The notes under the pieces were generated by a model, which saw only the letters and a list, made by a program, of their open reading frames with translations, was not told the DNA's origin and made no database searches. From Streptomyces sp. ADI96-02 (GTDB lineage Bacteria > Actinomycetota > Actinomycetes > Streptomycetales > Streptomycetaceae): a DNA stretch of 54,862 nt. The DNA lies in contig NZ_ML123034.1 in the NCBI RefSeq assembly GCF_003846185.1, forward strand, positions 6,078,899-6,133,760, in the 5' to 3' direction. The translations under genes were made by a program, and so were the position numbers. Position 1 is the first letter of the stretch; each line of letters opens with the position of its first letter. Below are positions 50,247 to 54,862 of this stretch, in pieces.

Positions 50247-51992
50247 GTGCCCCAGGACGACCAGACATCGGACGGGCGGGAGGGACTGCCGGTCACGGCG
50301 GACCTCCCCGCCGAACCGCCCAGTACCAAGAGTCCGACCACCGACCGGGTGGTGTTCGGGGTCACGGCGGCGCTCACCCTCGCCTTCGTCGTCTGGGGCG
50401 CGACGGCCACCGACTCCCTGGAGAGCGTCTCCGGAAGCGCGCTCAACGGGCTCATCCACAACGGCGGCTGGGCCTTCATGCTGGCCGCCTCGGGCTTCGT
50501 GATCTTCGCGCTGTGGCTGGCCATCAGCCGCTACGGGAAGATCTGCCTCGGCCAGGAGGGTGAGGAACCGGAGTTCCGGACGGTCTCCTGGGTCGCCATG
50601 ATGTTCAGCGCCGGCATGGGCATCGGGCTGATGTTCTACGGAGTGAGCGAGCCGCTGGCCCACTTCCGCAACCCGCCGCCGGGGACCGATCCCGCCGACG
50701 CGGCCGAGGCCATGCAGACCGCCATGGCCACCACCCTCTTCCACTGGACGCTGCACCCCTGGGCCATCTACGCGGTGGTCGGCCTCGCGATCGCCTACAG
50801 CGCCTACCGGCGGCGCAGGCGGCAGACGATCAGCGCCGTCTTCGAGCCGCTGATCGGCGAGCGGCGCGCCAACGGCGGCTTCGGCCGCTTCATCGACATC
50901 CTGGCCATCTTCGCCACGCTCTTCGGCTCCGCGGCCTCGCTCGGCCTCGGCGCGCTCCAGATCGGCAGCGGTTTCCAGGAACTGGACTGGATGGAGAAGA
51001 CCGGCACCGGCCTCCTGGTCGGCATCATCGCCGTGCTGACGCTCTGCTTCGTGCTCTCCGCGGTCTCCGGCGTGGAGAAGGGCATCCAGTGGCTCTCCAA
51101 CACCAACATGGTGCTGGCCCTGATCCTCGCGGTGTTCGTCTTCATCGCCGGGCCCACCGTCATCGTGCTCGACCTGCTCCCCACGTCACTCGGCGCCTAC
51201 TTCAGCAACCTGGGACAGCTGGCCGGACGCACCGAGGCCACCGGCGGCGACGACGTGGCCGACTGGCTCGCCTCCTGGACGGTCTTCTACTGGGCCTGGT
51301 GGATCTCCTGGACGCCCTTCGTCGGCATGTTCATCGCCCGGATCAGCCGGGGCCGGACCATCCGCCAGTTCGTCGGCGGGGTCATCCTGGTGCCCAGCAC
51401 GGTCAGCCTCGTCTGGTTCGCGGTGTTCGGCGGCGCGGCCATGAAGCTGGACGAGGCCGGGAAGCTCACCGGGGCCGAGACCCCGGAGGCGCAGCTCTTC
51501 GGCCTCCTGCAGCAGTTCCCGATCGCCACCGCGATGAGCGTCCTCGTGATGGTCCTCGTGGGCATCTTCTTCGTCTCCGGCGCCGACGCCGCGTCGATCG
51601 TCATGGGCACCCTCTCCCAGAAGGGCGTCCTCGAACCGGGCAAGTGGGTCGTCGTCTTCTGGGGCGTGGTGACCGGCGCCGTGGCCGCGGTCATGCTGCT
51701 CATCGGCGACGGCGAGGAGAACGCGCTGCAAGGCCTCCAGAACCTCACCATCCTGGTCGCCGCCCCCTTCGTCGTCGTGATGATCGGCATGTGCGTGGCC
51801 CTCATGCGCGACCTGCGCAGGGACCCGCAGATCGTCCGCCAGGAGTTCGGCGTGGAGGCGGTCGAGTCGGCCGTCATCGAGGGGCACGCCAAGTACGACG
51901 GCGACTTCGAGATCCGGATCGGCCCCGGCGCGGCCGTCACCACGGACGAGCGCCACCGCCCCGGCCCCGCAGGCCCGCCCCCGGGCGACTGA
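50247..51992 (+). CDS. BCCT-family betaine/carnitine/choline transporter
   Basis: A 581-residue secondary transporter with 12 predicted membrane helices. The family signature 'WAWWISWTPFVGMFIARISRGRT' is intact, as is the glycine-rich 'MFSAGMGIGLMFYGVSEP'. The hydrophilic C-terminal tail (about 525-581) may sense osmotic stress. It probably imports glycine betaine or ectoine-like solutes. GTG 50247 has GAAAGG eight bases upstream; GTG 50238 would shorten that spacing to zero. Confidence 0.94.
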   Translation: MPQDDQTSDGREGLPVTADLPAEPPSTKSPTTDRVVFGVTAALTLAFVVWGATATDSLESVSGSALNGLIHNGGWAFMLAASGFVIFALWLAISRYGKICLGQEGEEPEFRTVSWVAMMFSAGMGIGLMFYGVSEPLAHFRNPPPGTDPADAAEAMQTAMATTLFHWTLHPWAIYAVVGLAIAYSAYRRRRRQTISAVFEPLIGERRANGGFGRFIDILAIFATLFGSAASLGLGALQIGSGFQELDWMEKTGTGLLVGIIAVLTLCFVLSAVSGVEKGIQWLSNTNMVLALILAVFVFIAGPTVIVLDLLPTSLGAYFSNLGQLAGRTEATGGDDVADWLASWTVFYWAWWISWTPFVGMFIARISRGRTIRQFVGGVILVPSTVSLVWFAVFGGAAMKLDEAGKLTGAETPEAQLFGLLQQFPIATAMSVLVMVLVGIFFVSGADAASIVMGTLSQKGVLEPGKWVVVFWGVVTGAVAAVMLLIGDGEENALQGLQNLTILVAAPFVVVMIGMCVALMRDLRRDPQIVRQEFGVEAVESAVIEGHAKYDGDFEIRIGPGAAVTTDERHRPGPAGPPPGD

Positions 51993-51998
51993 CCGCGC

Positions 51999-52034
51999 GA
52001 ACGCCGGGAACGGACCGCGGGAACGCCGGGAACG
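51999..52034 (+). repeat. Direct repeat of a 14-mer, 22-bp period
   Basis: GAACGCCGGGAACG occurs at 51999-52012 and 52021-52034 between the convergent BCCT and oxidase genes. Each copy contains two GGGAACG- or GAACG-like halves. It is in the only untranslated spacer between the two stop codons. Confidence 0.8.
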
Positions 52035-52048
52035 TACGCGGCGGCGGC

Positions 52049-52972
52049 TCAGCCCACCAGGGCCGCCGCCGCCCGCGCGCATCCCCAGGCCACCGTCACC
52101 CCCGCACCGCCGTGCCCGTAGTTGTGCACCAGCAGGCCCCCGCCCGGCAGCGGCTCCGCCTCGATCCTGACCCCCGCCTCCCGCGTCGGCCGCAGCCCCA
52201 CCCGGTGGCCCAGCACCCGGGCCCCGGCGATCTCCGGCCGCACCCGCGCGCACCGCGCCACGATCTCCCGCGCCGTCCCCGCGTCCCCCTCCGGACGCTC
52301 GTCGTCCGCCTCCGCCGTCCCGCCCAGCACCAGCCGGCCCGGCTGCGGGAAGAAGTACGTCGTCGCGGCGGACGACGCGTCCGCCTCGGTGAACCACTCC
52401 TCGACGCCCGGGTTCTCCACCACGACCAGTTGCCCGCGCACCGGCCGCACCCCCGCGTCCGGCACCAGCTCCCGCGCCCCCAGCCCCGTGCAGTTCACCA
52501 CCACCGCTGCCGACGCCCCCGCCTCGCCGAAGCCCGCCACCGCGCGCCGCTCCACCGCACCGCCCGCCGCCGCCAGCCGCCGCTCCAGCCAGGCCAGATG
52601 CACCGGCATGTCCAGCAGCGGCAGCACCACCCGCAGCCCCTCGGGCACCTCGGCGGCCCCCGTCAGCCCCGCCGCCCACGGGCCCAGCGCCGCAAGCCGC
52701 TCACCGCCGTGCACGCCCGCCGCCAGCCGCACCCCGGTCCGCTCCGGAGCCGCGGCCAGCTCCTCGTACACCGCCAGCGTCTCCAGCGCCCAGCCGCCCA
52801 CCCGCTCCGCCGGCTCGATGCGGTACGGCCACCACAGCGCCCCGGCCACCGCCGAGGTCGTCGCCCCGGCCGGATCGCGCGACCAGACCCGCACCCGCAG
52901 CCCCCGCTCCGCCAGCGTCACGGCGGTGGTGAGACCGATCACTCCGCCGCCCACCACGATCACCCGCGTCAT
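52049..52972 (-). CDS. FAD-dependent D-amino-acid oxidase-like protein
   Basis: A 307-residue DAO-family oxidoreductase. The FAD-binding 'VIVVGGGVIGLTTAVTLAERG' region (split across residues 4-24) is intact. 'VVNCTGLGARELVPD', 'PVRGQLVVVENP' and the final 'VHNYGHGGAGVTVAWG' match D-amino-acid and D-aspartate oxidases. It should oxidise a D-amino acid to a 2-oxo acid and peroxide. ATG 52972 has GAGGGAG nine bases upstream. Confidence 0.92.
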   Translation of the reverse strand: MTRVIVVGGGVIGLTTAVTLAERGLRVRVWSRDPAGATTSAVAGALWWPYRIEPAERVGGWALETLAVYEELAAAPERTGVRLAAGVHGGERLAALGPWAAGLTGAAEVPEGLRVVLPLLDMPVHLAWLERRLAAAGGAVERRAVAGFGEAGASAAVVVNCTGLGARELVPDAGVRPVRGQLVVVENPGVEEWFTEADASSAATTYFFPQPGRLVLGGTAEADDERPEGDAGTAREIVARCARVRPEIAGARVLGHRVGLRPTREAGVRIEAEPLPGGGLLVHNYGHGGAGVTVAWGCARAAAALVG

Positions 52973-53116
52973 CCCGCCCACTCCCTCGTCCGGCCGCCAC
53001 GTCCGGGAAGGACGCTAACGGAACGCGGCGGACACCGGACCCCGCTCGGCGAGACCGCCCGCTCCGGCTTCCCCCTGCCCGCGGCGCACCGGACGGCGAT
53101 TAGGATCGGCACCCTG

Positions 53117-54754
53117 ATGACTGCCACTCTCGTCGCCAAGGACCTCGCCGCCGGACACGGCGACCGCACGCTCTTCGCCGGACTCGACCTCGTCGTCGCA
53201 CCCGGTGACGTGATCGGTCTCGTCGGAGTCAACGGGGCCGGCAAATCCTCCCTCCTCCGTCTGCTCGCCGGCCTGGAGCGCCCGGAGGAGGGCGAACTCC
53301 AGCTCTCACCGCCCACCGCCTCCGTAGGCCACCTCCCGCAGGAGCCCGAGCGGCGCGACGGCGAGAGCGTGCGGGCGTTCCTCGCCCGCCGCACCGGAGT
53401 CGCCGACGCCCAGCGCGCCATGGACGAGGCGACCGACGCGCTGGTCGCCGGAGCTCCCGGCGCGGACGACGCGTACTCCGAGACCCTGGAGCGCTGGCTC
53501 GCCCTCGGCGGCGCGGACCTGGACGAACGCGCCGAGCAGGTCGCCGCCGACCTCGGCCTCACGGTCGGCCTGGACCTGCCCATGACCGCCCTCTCCGGCG
53601 GGCAGGCCGCCCGCGCGGGTCTCGCCTCGCTGCTGCTGTCCCGCTACGACGTCTTCCTGCTCGACGAGCCCACCAACGACCTCGATCTCGACGGCCTGGA
53701 GCGCCTGGAGCGCTTCGTCTCCGGACTGCGCGCCGGCACCGTCGTCATCAGCCACGACCGCGAGTTCCTCATGCGCACGGTCACCAAGGTCCTGGAACTC
53801 GACCTCGCCCAGCAGCAGATCAACCTGTACGGCGGCGGCTACGCCGCCTACCTGGAGGAGCGCGAGCGGGCCCGCCGCCACGCCCGCGAAGGCTACGAGG
53901 AGTACGCGGACCGGAAGGCCGCCCTGGAAGCACGCGGTCACATGCAGCGCTCCTGGATGGACAAGGGCGTCAAGAACGCCCGCCGCAAGGCCACCGACGG
54001 CGACAAGATCGGCCGCAACGCCCGCAGCGAGGCCAGCGAGAAGCAGGCGGCCAAGGCCCGGCAGACCCAGCGCATGATCGAGCGCCTCGACGTCGTCGAG
54101 GAGCCGCGCAAGGAGTGGGAGCTGCGGATGGAGATCGCCGCCGCCCCCCGCTCCGGCTCCGTCGTCGCGACCCTGCGCGAGGCCCGCGTGGCGCGCGGCG
54201 ACTTCTCCTTCGGCCCCGCGTCGCTCCAGATCGACTGGGCGGACCGGGTCGCGATCACCGGAGCGAACGGGGCGGGCAAGTCCACCCTGCTCGCCGCCCT
54301 GCTGGAACGGCTGCCGCTGGACTCCGGCCACGCCGCGCTCGGCTCCGGCGTGGTGGTCGGCGAGGTGGACCAGGCCCGCAGGCTGTTCCTCGGCGCACAG
54401 TCGCTGCTGGAGGCGTTCTGCGCGGCCGTCCCCGACACCGAACCGGCCGACGTGCGCACCCTGCTCGCCAAGTTCGGACTCCGCGCCGAGCATGTGACGC
54501 GTCCCGCCACCAGCCTGTCGCCGGGCGAACGCACCCGCGCCGCGCTCGCCCTGCTCCAGGGACGCGGCGTCAACCTCCTGGTCCTCGACGAGCCGACGAA
54601 CCACCTGGACCTGCCCGCCATCGAGCAGTTGGAGGCGGCGCTGGAGACCTATACCGGCACGCTGCTGCTGGTCACCCACGACCGGCGGATGCTGGAGGCG
54701 GTACGCACCACGCGCCGTATCGAGGTGGCGGACGGCCGGGTCGCCGAAGTCTGA
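53117..54754 (+). CDS. ABC-F family ATPase
   Basis: A 545-residue soluble protein with two ABC cassettes and no membrane domain. First Walker A is GVNGAGKS (37-44) and signature 'LSGGQAARAG'; the second has 'GANGAGKST' and 'LSPGERTRAAL'. The linker is rich in charged residues (about 265-325), as in ribosome-binding ABC-F proteins. Related members protect ribosomes from antibiotics or act as EttA-like translation factors; no resistance phenotype can be deduced. TAGGAT ends 10 bases before ATG 53117, giving a very short leader. Confidence 0.92.
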   Translation: MTATLVAKDLAAGHGDRTLFAGLDLVVAPGDVIGLVGVNGAGKSSLLRLLAGLERPEEGELQLSPPTASVGHLPQEPERRDGESVRAFLARRTGVADAQRAMDEATDALVAGAPGADDAYSETLERWLALGGADLDERAEQVAADLGLTVGLDLPMTALSGGQAARAGLASLLLSRYDVFLLDEPTNDLDLDGLERLERFVSGLRAGTVVISHDREFLMRTVTKVLELDLAQQQINLYGGGYAAYLEERERARRHAREGYEEYADRKAALEARGHMQRSWMDKGVKNARRKATDGDKIGRNARSEASEKQAAKARQTQRMIERLDVVEEPRKEWELRMEIAAAPRSGSVVATLREARVARGDFSFGPASLQIDWADRVAITGANGAGKSTLLAALLERLPLDSGHAALGSGVVVGEVDQARRLFLGAQSLLEAFCAAVPDTEPADVRTLLAKFGLRAEHVTRPATSLSPGERTRAALALLQGRGVNLLVLDEPTNHLDLPAIEQLEAALETYTGTLLLVTHDRRMLEAVRTTRRIEVADGRVAEV

Positions 54755-54824
54755 GCGCACCCGGGCCGTGCGGGGAGGCGATAGCGCACCTCGACGGGCC
54801 GCGGAATTCCGCGAGCACCCTGCC

Positions 54825-54862
54825 GGGGCGGGGCGGGGCGGTCTGTGCGCCCGCCCCGCCCC
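54825..54862. terminator. Hairpin after the ABC-F gene, at the window end
   Basis: GGGGCGGGGCGGG (54825-54837) and the final 13 bases CCCGCCCCGCCCC (54850-54862) form a perfect stem with a 12-base loop. It lies 70 bases past the ABC-F stop and runs exactly to the last base of the window, so the stem may extend further. Confidence 0.75.

Noticed and set aside
54801..54812. Palindrome GCGGAATTCCGC after the ABC-F gene
   Set aside because: A single short palindrome in untranslated DNA; the larger hairpin at the window end is the better terminator.

Overview
The window is high-GC DNA (strong G/C at codon third positions, GTG/TTG starts, ATGA/GTGA stop-start overlaps, many apparently leaderless genes) and reads as a chromosomal segment of a Streptomyces or very close relative. 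WhiB-like and SsgA-like developmental proteins, a two-domain small laccase, a linked Mce operon and a SpoIIE/STAS/anti-sigma module all fit that genus. I see no tRNA, rRNA, CRISPR, prophage or insertion sequence.

Layout. (1) 529-14008 +: a complete Mce lipid-import operon with MceG-type ATPase, two YrbE permeases, six Mce proteins, four Mce-associated membrane proteins arranged as a duplicated two-gene unit, and a secreted lytic transglycosylase. (2) 14190-17907: a signalling module of three overlapping + genes (PAS/GAF/PP2C phosphatase, a B12-binding protein with the CarH-type W-x9-EH signature, a STAS anti-anti-sigma factor) converging on an anti-sigma-type ATPase. (3) 17908-18453: a gene-free stretch with an 11-bp tandem repeat. 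(4) 18454-22837: PPK2 polyphosphate kinase, then a divergent NHEJ pair (ATP-dependent ligase and LigD-type polymerase/primase) and an ABC-2-like membrane protein. (5) 22851-28937: two large secreted proteins (cupredoxin/OmpL47/DUF1080; ThuA plus PQQ-type sugar dehydrogenase) divergent from a small laccase. (6) 28960-36058: SNF2 helicase, VOC protein, WhiB-like protein and a giant HEAT-repeat-like protein. (7) 36125-40732: acyl-ACP desaturase with an operator-like array, SsgD-like protein, a probable decayed Tat gene, YciI-like protein, endonuclease V, a 47-aa membrane protein and a saccharopine-dehydrogenase-like reductase. (8) 40939-47471: a beta-oxidation operon (CaiB/BaiF, acyl-CoA dehydrogenase, thiolase, FadB) converging on a MerR regulator. 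(9) 47706-54754: MpaB/DUF2236 oxygenase, secreted M14 carboxypeptidase, BCCT betaine transporter, D-amino-acid oxidase-like protein and an ABC-F ATPase.

How the parts relate. The Mce operon should import hydrophobic substrates through the envelope, and its terminal transglycosylase may open peptidoglycan for the Mce assembly. The beta-oxidation operon would degrade acyl-CoAs, but no sequence evidence ties it to the Mce cargo. The most unusual system is the PP2C / B12 sensor / STAS / anti-sigma ATPase module, which looks like a cobalamin- and possibly light-responsive partner switch. The second is the secreted cupredoxin, sugar dehydrogenase and laccase cluster, which could form an extracellular copper-based redox chain. 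Both proposals are inferences from domain content and gene order.
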